Below, one piece after another: positions 26,610 through 35,007 of a DNA stretch of 64,000 nucleotides. The notes below the pieces were generated by a model that saw nothing but the letters and a program-made list of their open reading frames with translations, did no database searches and had not been told where the DNA came from. This DNA comes from a bacterium (GTDB lineage Bacteria; Actinomycetota; Acidimicrobiia; Acidimicrobiales; Bin134): positions 124,001-188,000 of the forward strand of contig JAPPAP010000037.1 of assembly GCA_026705465.1 (NCBI GenBank), in the 5' to 3' direction. A program made the translations under genes and the position numbers. The number at the start of each line of letters is the position of its first letter. The stretch's first letter is position 1.

Positions 26610-27493
26610 CTCTGCCTATCGCGAAACAGCCGAGGGTCGTAGGGCGTCCCACACCGCTCGAGGGCGGCCTGCCAGGCTGGGCTGTTCTGCATAACTCGTC
26701 GCAAGCCCAGAACCAGCGTTGTGCTGCTCACTCGAGCACCGGGAAGCGGGGTCATCCCCAAGACCGAGGTCAGTTCTCGGGGGATGGTGGAAATTGCCCC
26801 ATTCATCAACACCTGGTAACCGATTTTCTGCGCTGTCGGGATCGGCGGGTTTCGAAGGAACTTGATCGCCGCCCGCATCCCCGGACTAGGGGCCAGCGCG
26901 GAATGCCCGTTGATCCATGCCCGCAGATCCCCGGCCGATTGCGGGAGTGGCGAAGCATCGAGCATTTCTCCGATCTTGGTCTGCTCGACAACGAACTGGT
27001 CGGCCTCGGCTGTAGTCAAGCGCCCTCCGAAGCGCTGGAAGGACTCCAAGAAGGAGTCGGTGAGAGTGTTGTGAACCCACGCGGCCAACTCCGGAGTGGA
27101 TGCGCTGTAAGCCCGCCCCCGATGGGACGTGCCGCTCACTCCTTGGTGGGCCGATTTCACCTTGTCGATGGCTTCGGCGACTTCAGGCATCGCGCCGTAG
27201 GTAGCCGAGGTGACATAGAAGGAAGTCCGACTGAGCCGCCCCAGAGGATCATCTCGATAGCGGCTGTGCTCATCTACCCCGGCCACTACCTCGGGATGGG
27301 CAGCCTGGATCAGCAATGCCCGAATGCCGCCAACGAACACGCTGACATCGCCGATCACCCGCCAGCTCACCGACCCAGGACCGCACAGACCCGGATCTCC
27401 GGGGAAGTCGCCGGTGTGCTTCAGCGGCATCTCCGCGTGGGCAAACATGCTGCTCACCGAGTTGATAACTCGAGATCTGGCCGCGCCAAGCAT
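26606..27493 (-). CDS. DUF2236/MpaB-family oxygenase-like protein
   Basis: A 295-residue helical protein of the DUF2236 family. Recognisable segments are PGSVSWRVIGDVSVFVGGIR, LLIQAAHPEVVAGV with the conserved His, YRDDPLGRLSRTSFYVTSATYG and AAWVHNTLTDSFLESFQRFG with a second conserved His. Family members bind haem b and are oxygenases or peroxidases; the substrate here is unknown. ATG at 27493 has GAGG just upstream. It lies 7 bp after the P450 gene on the same strand, so the two haem oxygenases are probably one operon. Confidence 0.8.
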   Translation of the reverse strand: MLGAARSRVINSVSSMFAHAEMPLKHTGDFPGDPGLCGPGSVSWRVIGDVSVFVGGIRALLIQAAHPEVVAGVDEHSRYRDDPLGRLSRTSFYVTSATYGAMPEVAEAIDKVKSAHQGVSGTSHRGRAYSASTPELAAWVHNTLTDSFLESFQRFGGRLTTAEADQFVVEQTKIGEMLDASPLPQSAGDLRAWINGHSALAPSPGMRAAIKFLRNPPIPTAQKIGYQVLMNGAISTIPRELTSVLGMTPLPGARVSSTTLVLGLRRVMQNSPAWQAALERCGTPYDPRLFRDRQS

Positions 27494-27500
27494 CGTTACC

Positions 27501-28682
27501 TCACCCTATCGCCACCATGAGATTGTCGAAGCGGCGGATAGATGCGTACGGCACCCACTCGGGCTCAGCGGCCAGCTCGATGCGGGGGTAGCGATCCAAC
27601 AGCATGGAAAAGGCCACTTGGCCTTCCAATCGGGCCAAGGCCGCGCCTAGGCAGTAGTGGATGCCTTGGCCAAAGCTCATCAGCTTGCCTCCTGTTCGAG
27701 TGATATCGAAGAGGTCGGGGTCATCAAATGCGATCGGGTCGCGGTTGGCCGCCAAAGACATAGTGGTAACGGTCTCGCCGGCAGCTACCGGCACTCCGAA
27801 CAAGTCCAGAGGCTCGGCCGCGTCCCGCCCTGAGCCTAGAACCGGCGCCTCAAAGCGGAGTATCTCATCAACGGCTTGTGCGGCCAGATCTGGATCGCCG
27901 GTCAGGATGGCTCGCTGTTCAGGATGAGACAGCAGAAGCGCCACCCCGATCATCAACATCGAGCGGGTGGTGTCATGTCCGGCGAAGAGCAGGTTCTCCA
28001 CCATGGCCACCAGCTCCGTTTCGCTGAGGACATCCCCGTCGGCTTCAGCGGCAATCAGACCGCTGAGCAAATCATCACCGGACCGGGTCCGTCGATCGGC
28101 TATGAGCTCGGCCACATAGTCATTGAGCCCGTCGATAGCTGCTTCTAGGCGGGTCAGCAGTTCCGGGGTATGAACCGAGGAAAACACGAGGCCAAGATCT
28201 GCCGTCCAAGTCGCGAAACGGTGATGATCCCCATCGGGCACACCCAGCATCGCCCCCATCACCCGAATGGGCAGCTCGTGGGCGAATTCGGCCACCATGT
28301 CAACGGTCGTGCCGGAGAAGCCGTCCAACAAGCCCTTTGTGATCTCCACCACGCGGGGGCGCAGCGACTCAACTGCTCGAGGGGTGAACGCCCGACTCAC
28401 CAGACGCCGCAGCCGGGTGTGCTCTGGCGGGTTGGCCGAGAACATGACCTGACCCCACCATTCGGCAATCGGGCCCTCGGTGATCCCCCGGGGGGCCAAG
28501 AGATCGGTCGTCAAAAAGCGAGGATCGCGCAGCACCGTCTCCGTAGCTTCGAAGCTCAACGTCATCAGGCTTCCGTCGACCCCCCGAGCCAGCGGGTGCC
28601 GATTTCGAGCCTCCGCCAATACCGGATAGGGGTTCGACCAGAAGGCTGGATCAGTGAGGTCTACAACGGGAAGGGCGTCCAC
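27501..28682 (-). CDS. Cytochrome P450
   Basis: A 393-residue soluble bacterial P450. The I-helix reads LLFAGHDTTRSM, the ExxR motif is EILR, and the haem-thiolate loop is FGQGIHYCLGAALARLE with the Cys ligand. The length is normal for the family. It hydroxylates a hydrophobic substrate using electrons from a ferredoxin encoded elsewhere; no ferredoxin or reductase gene is adjacent. The start is GTG at 28682. Divergent from the SMP-30 gene across a 20-bp gap and immediately upstream of the DUF2236 gene. Confidence 0.9.
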   Translation of the reverse strand: MDALPVVDLTDPAFWSNPYPVLAEARNRHPLARGVDGSLMTLSFEATETVLRDPRFLTTDLLAPRGITEGPIAEWWGQVMFSANPPEHTRLRRLVSRAFTPRAVESLRPRVVEITKGLLDGFSGTTVDMVAEFAHELPIRVMGAMLGVPDGDHHRFATWTADLGLVFSSVHTPELLTRLEAAIDGLNDYVAELIADRRTRSGDDLLSGLIAAEADGDVLSETELVAMVENLLFAGHDTTRSMLMIGVALLLSHPEQRAILTGDPDLAAQAVDEILRFEAPVLGSGRDAAEPLDLFGVPVAAGETVTTMSLAANRDPIAFDDPDLFDITRTGGKLMSFGQGIHYCLGAALARLEGQVAFSMLLDRYPRIELAAEPEWVPYASIRRFDNLMVAIG

Positions 28683-28688
28683 GGTCGC

Positions 28689-28694
28689 TATTGT
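28689..28694 (+). promoter_or_regulatory. Candidate -10 box (TATTGT) for a leaderless SMP-30 mRNA
   Basis: TATTGT ends 8 bases before the ATG at 28703. This argues against the TTG at 28691, which lies inside the box, and for the ATG as the start. Confidence 0.45.
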
Positions 28695-28702
28695 CCCCCG
28701 AC

Positions 28703-29554
28703 ATGGAGATGCTTCCCAGTCCAGAGCCGTTCATCCAAGGAGTGGACTTCGGCGAGGGTCCTCGTTGGCATGAGGGCAGACTCTGGTACTCAGACTTCTA
28801 TCAGTACACCGTGAATGCCGCATCGCTGGATGGCAGTGTTGAAACCATTGTCGAGGTTCCCGGCCAACCGTCGGGATTGGGCTGGATGCCCAATGGCGAT
28901 CTACTGGTGGTTTCCATGCGGGACCGACGAGTCATGCGCTACGACGGCATAGCGCTCCACGAGCACGCTGATCTCTCCGAGATCGCCACCTCGCTTTGCA
29001 ACGACATGACGGTAGATGCTCAGGGACGGGCCTATGTGGGCAATTTCGGATTCGATCTGCACAGCGGCGAGGACTTTGCCCCGGCCACTCTCGGGTTGGT
29101 GCACCCCGATGGGAGGGTCGAGGCGGCGGCAGGCGATTTGGCGTTTCCCAACGGAGCAGTGATCACTCCTGACGGCGCCACCTACATTGTGGGTGAGAGC
29201 TTTTCCAGCCAGTTCACCGCCTTCGACCTCGGTCCTGATGGCCGATTGGACAACCGTCGGCTGTGGGCTGCGGTACCCGGCACCATCCCTGACGGATGCT
29301 GCTACGACGCTGAAGGGGGCATCTGGTACGCCGATGCGATAGGCCGGGCTGCCCTGCGGGTGTGTGAAGGGGGTGAGATCACCCACCGAGTGGAGACAGA
29401 ACTCAACTGCTTTGCAGTGATGCTGGGAGGCGACGACCGCCGTACGCTCTTCCTCGTCACCGCACCGGGATCACATCCTGACGAGGTGCAGGGCCACGGG
29501 CTAGGTCGGATTGAGACCGTGTCGGTGGAAATTCCTGGTGTGGGATTGCCCTAG
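28703..29554 (+). CDS. SMP-30/gluconolactonase-family protein
   Basis: 283 residues from ATG 28703. A six-bladed beta-propeller of the SMP-30/LRE family. The metal-binding Glu is in VDFGEGPRWHEGRLWYSD, the conserved Asn residues are in CNDMTVDAQGRAYVGN and AFPNGAVITPDG, and the catalytic Asp is in GGIWYADAIG. These enzymes open sugar or aromatic lactones with a divalent metal. It starts a plus-strand run with two SDR genes, consistent with a small carbohydrate- or lactone-oxidising route. Confidence 0.85.
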   Translation: MEMLPSPEPFIQGVDFGEGPRWHEGRLWYSDFYQYTVNAASLDGSVETIVEVPGQPSGLGWMPNGDLLVVSMRDRRVMRYDGIALHEHADLSEIATSLCNDMTVDAQGRAYVGNFGFDLHSGEDFAPATLGLVHPDGRVEAAAGDLAFPNGAVITPDGATYIVGESFSSQFTAFDLGPDGRLDNRRLWAAVPGTIPDGCCYDAEGGIWYADAIGRAALRVCEGGEITHRVETELNCFAVMLGGDDRRTLFLVTAPGSHPDEVQGHGLGRIETVSVEIPGVGLP

Positions 29555-29583
29555 GAATCAGAACGCGTGCAAGGAGCTGCTTC

Positions 29584-30330
29584 ATGAGGTTTGCTGGAAA
29601 GGTTGCCTTGATCACCGGCGCGGGATCGGGAATCGGCCAAGCCACCGCGGTGCGACTGGCCGAAGAGGGTGCTATCGCTGTGGGCAGTGACATCAATGCC
29701 GCCGGTTTGGAGGAAACCGCTGGGATGATTGGCGAGGGTGCTGATTTTCGTTCAGCAGTCTCCGACGTGCGCTCACGAGACGCCTGCCATGAGCTTGTGG
29801 CGTCGGTGGTGGCCGAACACGGCCGCCTTGATGTGCTGTGCAATATTGCCGGGGTGGCCCGAGGCCATCGGGTGAGCGACGTCGACCAAGAAGTCTGGGA
29901 TCTGATATTCGGTGTGAACGTCGAGGGTGTGTTCTGGATGTCGCAGGCTGCGCTCCCCCACTTGGAGCAGTCGAGCGGATGCATTGTGAACATGGCTTCC
30001 AACGCCGGGTTGATGGGGCAGGCCTATACCGTGCCCTATTGCGCCAGCAAAGGGGCCGTGATCCAGATCACCAAGGCCATGGCAATGGAGACGACACGGA
30101 CTGGAGTAAGGATCAATGCCATCGCCCCTGGTGGAGTGGAAACCAATTTGGCCGTCTCGTTCGGCTTTCCCGACAATCCCGATATGGAGTTGATGGGGCG
30201 ATACATGGGGATGCGAGGCATGTCCCAGGCCGATGACATCGCCTCGGCGGTGGCCTACTTGGCCTCTGATGAATCCCATCGAATCCATGGTGCAGTGCTG
30301 AGCATCGACGCCGGATTGACCGCAGGATGA
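29584..30330 (+). CDS. SDR-family oxidoreductase
   Basis: A 248-residue classical SDR. It shows LITGAGSGIGQAT (cofactor), CNIAGVARG, Ser in VNMASNAG and the catalytic YCASK, and the C-terminus is AVLSIDAGLTAG. ATG at 29584 has AAGGAG 8 bases upstream. Its TGA overlaps the next SDR start as ATGA, so the two SDRs are translationally coupled. Likely a dehydrogenase acting in series with its neighbours; substrate unknown. Confidence 0.85.
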   Translation: MRFAGKVALITGAGSGIGQATAVRLAEEGAIAVGSDINAAGLEETAGMIGEGADFRSAVSDVRSRDACHELVASVVAEHGRLDVLCNIAGVARGHRVSDVDQEVWDLIFGVNVEGVFWMSQAALPHLEQSSGCIVNMASNAGLMGQAYTVPYCASKGAVIQITKAMAMETTRTGVRINAIAPGGVETNLAVSFGFPDNPDMELMGRYMGMRGMSQADDIASAVAYLASDESHRIHGAVLSIDAGLTAG

Positions 30331-31118
30331 GCTGGGATCCAACCGGCCAACGAGTTCTTATAACCGGCGCCTCATCGGGCATTGGAGCAGCCCTAGCGGT
30401 GGAGATGGGCCGGCTCGGGGCATTTGTGGGTTTGGCTGCTCGACGAGGCGACCGCCTTGAGCAAGTCTTGGGCGAGGTACGGAATGTCGGCGGAGACGGC
30501 AGCTGGTGGACCCTGGACCTCGCCGACCTCGATAGCGTAGCCCCGTTCGCCGACCGGGCCTGGGCGGAGATGGGATCCATCGACGTGCTGGTGAACAACG
30601 CCGGCGCCCCTCGCCGCCGGTCGATGAAACGGCTCACCCCTGAGGAGCTGGATGAGACCATGGCGGTGAACTTCACTGGCTCTGCTCGGCTGACTCTGGC
30701 CCTGCTGCCCTACATGCTGCAACGAGACTCAGGGGCCATCGTCAACGTGTCATCGATGGGGACCCAGTCGTTGGCGTTTCGCACGGGAGCCTATGCCGCA
30801 GCCAAAGCGGCATTTAACCTGTTCACTGAAGGTCTCTACTTCGACCTGGCCGGTACCGGCGTCCGAGCGCATCTGTTCATTCCCGGGTCGACCGCCACCG
30901 AGTTCTCCACCCCCAAGCCGGGGAACGACGACCCGTTCCCCCAGCCTCCAGATGCGTTCATGGATCCGGTAGACGTGGCCAGAGCGCTGATTGCCAAGCT
31001 GGGCACCGACGATTTCGAGGGTTTTGCCGCTCCGGACCTACAGGAGACCGCCCAGGCCAAGCGGGCCGATACCAACAGCTATCTGGTCAAGATGATGGAG
31101 ATGATGGGTCTGCGTTAG
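30327..31118 (+). CDS. SDR-family oxidoreductase
   Basis: A 263-residue classical SDR with LITGASSGIGAALA, NNAGAPRRR, Ser in VNVSSMGT and the catalytic YAAAK. The C-terminal part (ALIAKLGTDDFEGFAAPDLQ) differs from the DGG-ending SDRs nearby and resembles the SDR branch used on long-chain or acyl substrates. The ATG at 30327 overlaps the preceding gene by 4 bp. It ends 2 bp before the stop of the convergent phosphotransferase gene. Confidence 0.83.
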   Translation: MSWDPTGQRVLITGASSGIGAALAVEMGRLGAFVGLAARRGDRLEQVLGEVRNVGGDGSWWTLDLADLDSVAPFADRAWAEMGSIDVLVNNAGAPRRRSMKRLTPEELDETMAVNFTGSARLTLALLPYMLQRDSGAIVNVSSMGTQSLAFRTGAYAAAKAAFNLFTEGLYFDLAGTGVRAHLFIPGSTATEFSTPKPGNDDPFPQPPDAFMDPVDVARALIAKLGTDDFEGFAAPDLQETAQAKRADTNSYLVKMMEMMGLR

Positions 31119-31120
31119 GG

Positions 31121-32479
31121 CTAGTCAATTCTTGAGAAGTGACGACCGGGGAACAAGTCCACCACCGGCTTCCACAGATACTCCAGACGCCAAGCCCGGC
31201 GAGCCAGGTAGCGGAGCACTTCAGCCTCATTTTCTGTACCCCAACCCTTGATGGCGTCGTCTAGCTCCATCAGTCCGTCTTCAAGGCTGTCGGCCCGCCG
31301 GCCAGTCAACGCGGCGATCTCGTCCAATTCAATGCTGGCAAGATGAGGACCGAGCTGCTGTTGGCGGTCCAAGCACTCCACCAGCAGGGTGGCGTGCTCC
31401 AGGCGATGGCGGGGGAAGTCACCGTCAACAGCGGGCAGCACCTCATCGCGCAAGTTTTGGACGACCACCCCCTCCAAGGATAAGCCCAATTCGACCTGGG
31501 GCAGTTCCGGCCGCTCCAACTCCACTCCCATGGCATCGGCCAGCGCCTCGCAGGTGGCCCGCTCACATATATAGCGGTAGGCCCAATTCATGCCGTTGGG
31601 CATCTGGGGGTCGTTGATCACGGTTATGCGGGCCAGCGACACAATGGACCGCACAAACTGCTGCACCCGGTAGTAGCGCACCGAGTCGAGGTGCACCGGG
31701 TACCCGGACAGTTCCTCGTAGCGGCGGATAATCGGGCTGAGCCCCTCTTCTGGCGTGCAAGGGCAGTAGAACTCCCGGGTGCAGATATTGCCGAAATCCT
31801 CCATGGGATCGCCGAAGTGAGCCCACTCCCAGTCGACGATGGCGCTTACTCGCCCCTCGTGGAACATGAAATTGGCCGGACCGGTGTCACCCTGCAAAAG
31901 GCTCACCCGGTCGAGGCGCTCAGGAACGTGGTTCCGGATCCACTTGAGTGAATAGGTGTAGAGCGGGTCGGTCACCATGCCACCGAGGAACTGTTCGACA
32001 AAGTCCACCTCGCCCAACGCGCACTCGGCCGAAGTGGTGGGAATGGGCATGTGGTCGAGCCCCAGCGACTCAGGGTCGAGCGAGTGAAGCAGCACCAGCT
32101 GCTGGATGAAGTCATCGAGCACCGCGGCCTGCTCTTCGGGGTCAGCGTTGTCCAGGTCGGCCCGGCCCGGCATCCGTTGGTGCAACGCGGCTTGGAGGCC
32201 TTCGTTCCAAGCGCAGATGGCGGGAACCTTCAGCCCGGTTTCGACCAACGCGGTCTGCACTTTGGCCTCGCTCTTCACTGAGTGGGTGCCGCTGCCGTCC
32301 CCTTCGCGATCCAGGCGCAAGAAGTACTCCGCTACCGATCCGTCGGAACGGGTTACATCAACCACCCACGCCTCCCGCCGGGCAATATGGCGGTCCAACC
32401 GGGTGATTCGACCGCCCCCCGCGTCGGCGATCCAGTCGGTCATCCCTTCGGGCAGGTCGTGTTTGAGCTCCTCAGCCAT
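31121..32479 (-). CDS. APH/choline-kinase-like phosphotransferase
   Basis: A 452-residue protein with an APH-fold kinase core at about residues 20-300. The catalytic loop is LLQGDTGPANFMFHEGRV (a QGD variant of HGDxxxxN) and the Mg-binding segment is IVDWEWAHFGDPMEDFGN. About 140 extra C-terminal residues are helical and not recognised. Family members phosphorylate small alcohols, amines or acyl-type substrates in actinobacterial catabolism, and many sit beside acyl-CoA dehydrogenases. ATG at 32479. The next minus-strand gene upstream (methyltransferase) is 20 bp away. Confidence 0.8.
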   Translation of the reverse strand: MAEELKHDLPEGMTDWIADAGGGRITRLDRHIARREAWVVDVTRSDGSVAEYFLRLDREGDGSGTHSVKSEAKVQTALVETGLKVPAICAWNEGLQAALHQRMPGRADLDNADPEEQAAVLDDFIQQLVLLHSLDPESLGLDHMPIPTTSAECALGEVDFVEQFLGGMVTDPLYTYSLKWIRNHVPERLDRVSLLQGDTGPANFMFHEGRVSAIVDWEWAHFGDPMEDFGNICTREFYCPCTPEEGLSPIIRRYEELSGYPVHLDSVRYYRVQQFVRSIVSLARITVINDPQMPNGMNWAYRYICERATCEALADAMGVELERPELPQVELGLSLEGVVVQNLRDEVLPAVDGDFPRHRLEHATLLVECLDRQQQLGPHLASIELDEIAALTGRRADSLEDGLMELDDAIKGWGTENEAEVLRYLARRAWRLEYLWKPVVDLFPGRHFSRID

Positions 32480-32499
32480 CCCGATGGCTTAGCACGCCG

Positions 32500-33279
32500 C
32501 TACCCCACAGGCCGCTTTCCCCAGACAGCAACCCATAGGCAGTCGATATAGCGGAAGGTGGGATCGTCGAAGCAGGCCAGCAGTTCGTCGTACTCAGCTT
32601 CGTCGTAATCCTCTCGTCGGGCGCTGAGAGGGCGAGCAACTTCCATGGTGAAGCGACGGTATCGAGCCCTCAGTGAACCGCCACTCACAATGTCGGTCAG
32701 CCCTTCTGAGGACACATCTTCCAAACTGCCCTCCAGTACTTGGTGGACGAGGCGGCCAACGAACGCGTCCATGCGGGTACCAGCGGCCGATCGTTCTCGG
32801 AAACGACGGAACACCTCGGCTCGGGGATGGTCGGGATCGCATTCCATCATGGTTCCGTAGTCAGGCTCGGCGACCATCACCCATCCCCCCGGTCGGGCCG
32901 AAGCCACCAAATGCTCGACAGCGGCATCAAAATCGGCCACATGGGCAAGCAAGGCCCGACAGTGCACTAGGTCGAAGGCCGATTCCTCGACCGGGCCGTC
33001 GCAGATGTCATGGGTGCGAACGTCGGGACCGTTTAGGAACCGGGGCATGATGTCGGCCGAAATCACCTCAGCACCGCGATCTCTCAGCCAATTCGATACC
33101 GACCCTCGACCAGCCCCCACGTCGGCACACCGCCAGCCGCTCCCCGCCCCGATTCGCTCCAGCCGGGTAAATGTGGGCCCGTCGAGGATGGCCTCCAATA
33201 GTGCCAACCGCGGCCCTTCTCCCTCCTCGTCGATCTCCGACATGGCATACCGCACCCCAGGAGGCTCTGCACCGGTCAT
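32500..33279 (-). CDS. Class I SAM-dependent methyltransferase
   Basis: A 259-residue protein. The SAM-binding motif I is CADVGAGRGSVSNWL (about residues 50-64), the acidic end of motif II is EVISADI, and motif IV is FDLVHCRALLAH. The C-terminal beta strands end IDCLWVAVWGK. Substrate unknown. ATG at 33279 is supported by a TAGGCT -10 box 6 bases upstream, indicating a leaderless mRNA; a downstream ATG at 33243 is less likely. Divergent from the cupin gene across only 22 bp. Confidence 0.82.
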   Translation of the reverse strand: MTGAEPPGVRYAMSEIDEEGEGPRLALLEAILDGPTFTRLERIGAGSGWRCADVGAGRGSVSNWLRDRGAEVISADIMPRFLNGPDVRTHDICDGPVEESAFDLVHCRALLAHVADFDAAVEHLVASARPGGWVMVAEPDYGTMMECDPDHPRAEVFRRFRERSAAGTRMDAFVGRLVHQVLEGSLEDVSSEGLTDIVSGGSLRARYRRFTMEVARPLSARREDYDEAEYDELLACFDDPTFRYIDCLWVAVWGKRPVG

Positions 33280-33285
33280 GGCGTG

Positions 33286-33295
33286 AGCCTACGAT
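33286..33295. promoter_or_regulatory. Overlapping divergent -10 boxes (AGCCTACGAT)
   Basis: Minus strand: TAGGCT (33291-33286), 6 bases before the methyltransferase ATG at 33279. Plus strand: TACGAT (33290-33295), 6 bases before the cupin ATG at 33302. They share TA at 33290-33291. The whole 22-bp spacer consists of two six-base gaps and this 10-bp element. Confidence 0.55.
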
Positions 33296-33301
33296 GCAGG
33301 T

Positions 33302-33622
33302 ATGAGCGAAGAGCGGGTATTCGGCGATGTGGCTACCAAGCTGCTGATGGAGAACGACCGGGTGCGGATCTGGGAGATGCGCTTGGACCCCGGCGAGCGG
33401 TCTGATCTCCACCGGCACGATCATGACTACGTGCTGGTCCAGGTGTCAGGTGACAAGATCGCAGGGGATTTCGAGCCCGACACCGCCGGGGAGTTCTCCG
33501 GCCTCGTGGAGGGCGACGTGATCCCCGGCCAATCCATGTTCATCTCCAAGGGCGGCATCGAAACCGCAGTCAACACTGGCACCGAGTCCTATTACGAGAT
33601 CCTGATCGAGTTGAAAGACTGA
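33302..33622 (+). CDS. Small cupin-domain protein
   Basis: A 106-residue single-domain cupin. Metal-binding cupin motif 1 is RLDPGERSDLHRHDHDYVLVQ (His-rich, three His) and motif 2 lies in the GDVIPGQSMFISKGGIETAV region, where the usual late His is not obvious. The fold binds a metal ion and often senses or converts small acids; function unknown. Leaderless start at 33302 with TACGAT 6 bases upstream. It runs directly into the MFS gene, whose proposed start overlaps this stop. Confidence 0.8.
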   Translation: MSEERVFGDVATKLLMENDRVRIWEMRLDPGERSDLHRHDHDYVLVQVSGDKIAGDFEPDTAGEFSGLVEGDVIPGQSMFISKGGIETAVNTGTESYYEILIELKD

Positions 33623-35004
33623 ACTCTCCAACAATTCATCGACAGCCGCCCGATCCGGCATACGCGTGGCGGCTGCTTATCACCCTGTTGGCCGGACAGG
33701 TGGTGTTCGGCTCCACCATGACCATCATCGGGGCATCGCTTTCAGACATCGCAGAGAGTCTGGGCACCTCCAACGCCACCTTGTCGTGGGCGGTCACCGC
33801 CCCGTTTCTCGGGCTCGCCGCGGGAACGACGGTATTTGGAACCTTGGGGGACCTGTGGGGTCACCGGCGAATGCTGATCATCGGGTTGACGGTCTTCACT
33901 GCGGCCACCGGGATTTGCGGTCTGGCCTGGGACGCCTTCAGCTTCATCGGGTTCCGGGCTCTGGTAGGTCTGGGCGGGGCCATGATGATCCCCAACGGGA
34001 TGGCCATCATGATGGCCGCGTTCCCGGTCAACCAACGGGCCCGGGCCATGGGCTGGTTCCAATTCGCAGCCGTTGGCGGGCCGGCCATTGGACTCGTCAC
34101 TGGCGGTGCTCTGGTAGATGCGCTGGGTTGGCGGGCAATTTTCGCGGTGTACACCCCTATCACCGCAATTGGCCTACTCGCCGCGGTCATAGTCGTGCGC
34201 CCCACCCGTGCTGTCGAGGCCAAGTCGGTCGATATTGCAGGGGCGCTCAGCCTGGTGGCCACGGTAGTCGTGTTGATGGTGGCCCTGGACCGGGGTGCCA
34301 CACTGGGCTTCGGACACCCGGTGGCATTGTTGCTCTTGGTATTGGTCCCGGTCGCCATCGGGGCTTTTGTGGCTATCGAGCAGCGCTCGGCCCATCCGAT
34401 GATCCCGCTGGAGTGGTTCCGCCGTCGTAACTACGCCGGGCCGGTGTTGGCCTCAGCCACGGCCAATGCGGCTTACATGGGCGGGTTCATCCTCGCGCCC
34501 CAACTCTTGCAGGAGCGCTACGGCTATACCCTGACCGCGGCCACCGTGTTCTTGGTAATCCGGTTGATCTCCTACAGCATCAGCTCTCCGGTGGGCGGCA
34601 GGCTGACCGCCACCCGGGGTGAGCGCTGGACGTCGTGTCTCGGCAGCGTGTTGGTGGTGTTGGCCATGGTGTCTTTTGCGGCAGGATCGCTGGTTGACGC
34701 CGTCGTGCTGGTCGTGCTTGGCCTGGCCCTGGCTGGCGGGGGGCTGGGGGTGGCCGGCCCGGCCTATCAGGTGTCGGTGGTCGGTTCCGTTCCGATGGCC
34801 AACCTGGGCGCGGCAACCGGCATGTTTCAGACGCTCACTAGTTTGGGCACAGCCGCCGGGATCCAGGTGCTGGTGCTAGCCGTAGGAGATGAAGCTACCG
34901 GCTCGGCGTTCGCCAACGCCTTCTGGCTGGGCGCGGCAGTTGCCGCAGTCGGTGTCTTGGGAGCCCTGGTTATTTCTTCTACCAACTCCGCTTCGGCGAA
35001 GTAG
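33619..35004 (+). CDS. MFS transporter (DHA2-like) with probable non-canonical CTG start
   Basis: A drug/proton-antiporter-type MFS protein, about 14 predicted helices, with GTLGDLWGHRRMLIIG (motif A) and a motif C-like region WFQFAAVGGPAIGLVTGGAL. The frame has no ATG, GTG or TTG before a TTG at 33688, and starting there would delete the first half of helix 1 (WRLLITLLAGQVVFGSTM). A CTG at 33619 gives 23 plausible residues (NSPTIHRQPPDPAYA then the helix) and overlaps the cupin stop as CTGA, the same geometry as other coupled genes here. I therefore propose CTG; TTG 33688 is the conservative alternative. Substrate unknown. Confidence 0.75.
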   Translation: MNSPTIHRQPPDPAYAWRLLITLLAGQVVFGSTMTIIGASLSDIAESLGTSNATLSWAVTAPFLGLAAGTTVFGTLGDLWGHRRMLIIGLTVFTAATGICGLAWDAFSFIGFRALVGLGGAMMIPNGMAIMMAAFPVNQRARAMGWFQFAAVGGPAIGLVTGGALVDALGWRAIFAVYTPITAIGLLAAVIVVRPTRAVEAKSVDIAGALSLVATVVVLMVALDRGATLGFGHPVALLLLVLVPVAIGAFVAIEQRSAHPMIPLEWFRRRNYAGPVLASATANAAYMGGFILAPQLLQERYGYTLTAATVFLVIRLISYSISSPVGGRLTATRGERWTSCLGSVLVVLAMVSFAAGSLVDAVVLVVLGLALAGGGLGVAGPAYQVSVVGSVPMANLGAATGMFQTLTSLGTAAGIQVLVLAVGDEATGSAFANAFWLGAAVAAVGVLGALVISSTNSASAK

Positions 35005-35007
35005 CGA

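Noticed and set aside
33666-34430. A 254-residue plus-strand ORF overlapping the MFS gene.
   Set aside because: It is an out-of-frame shadow rich in His, Arg and Gly with no recognisable fold; the MFS frame has clear membrane helices and motif A.
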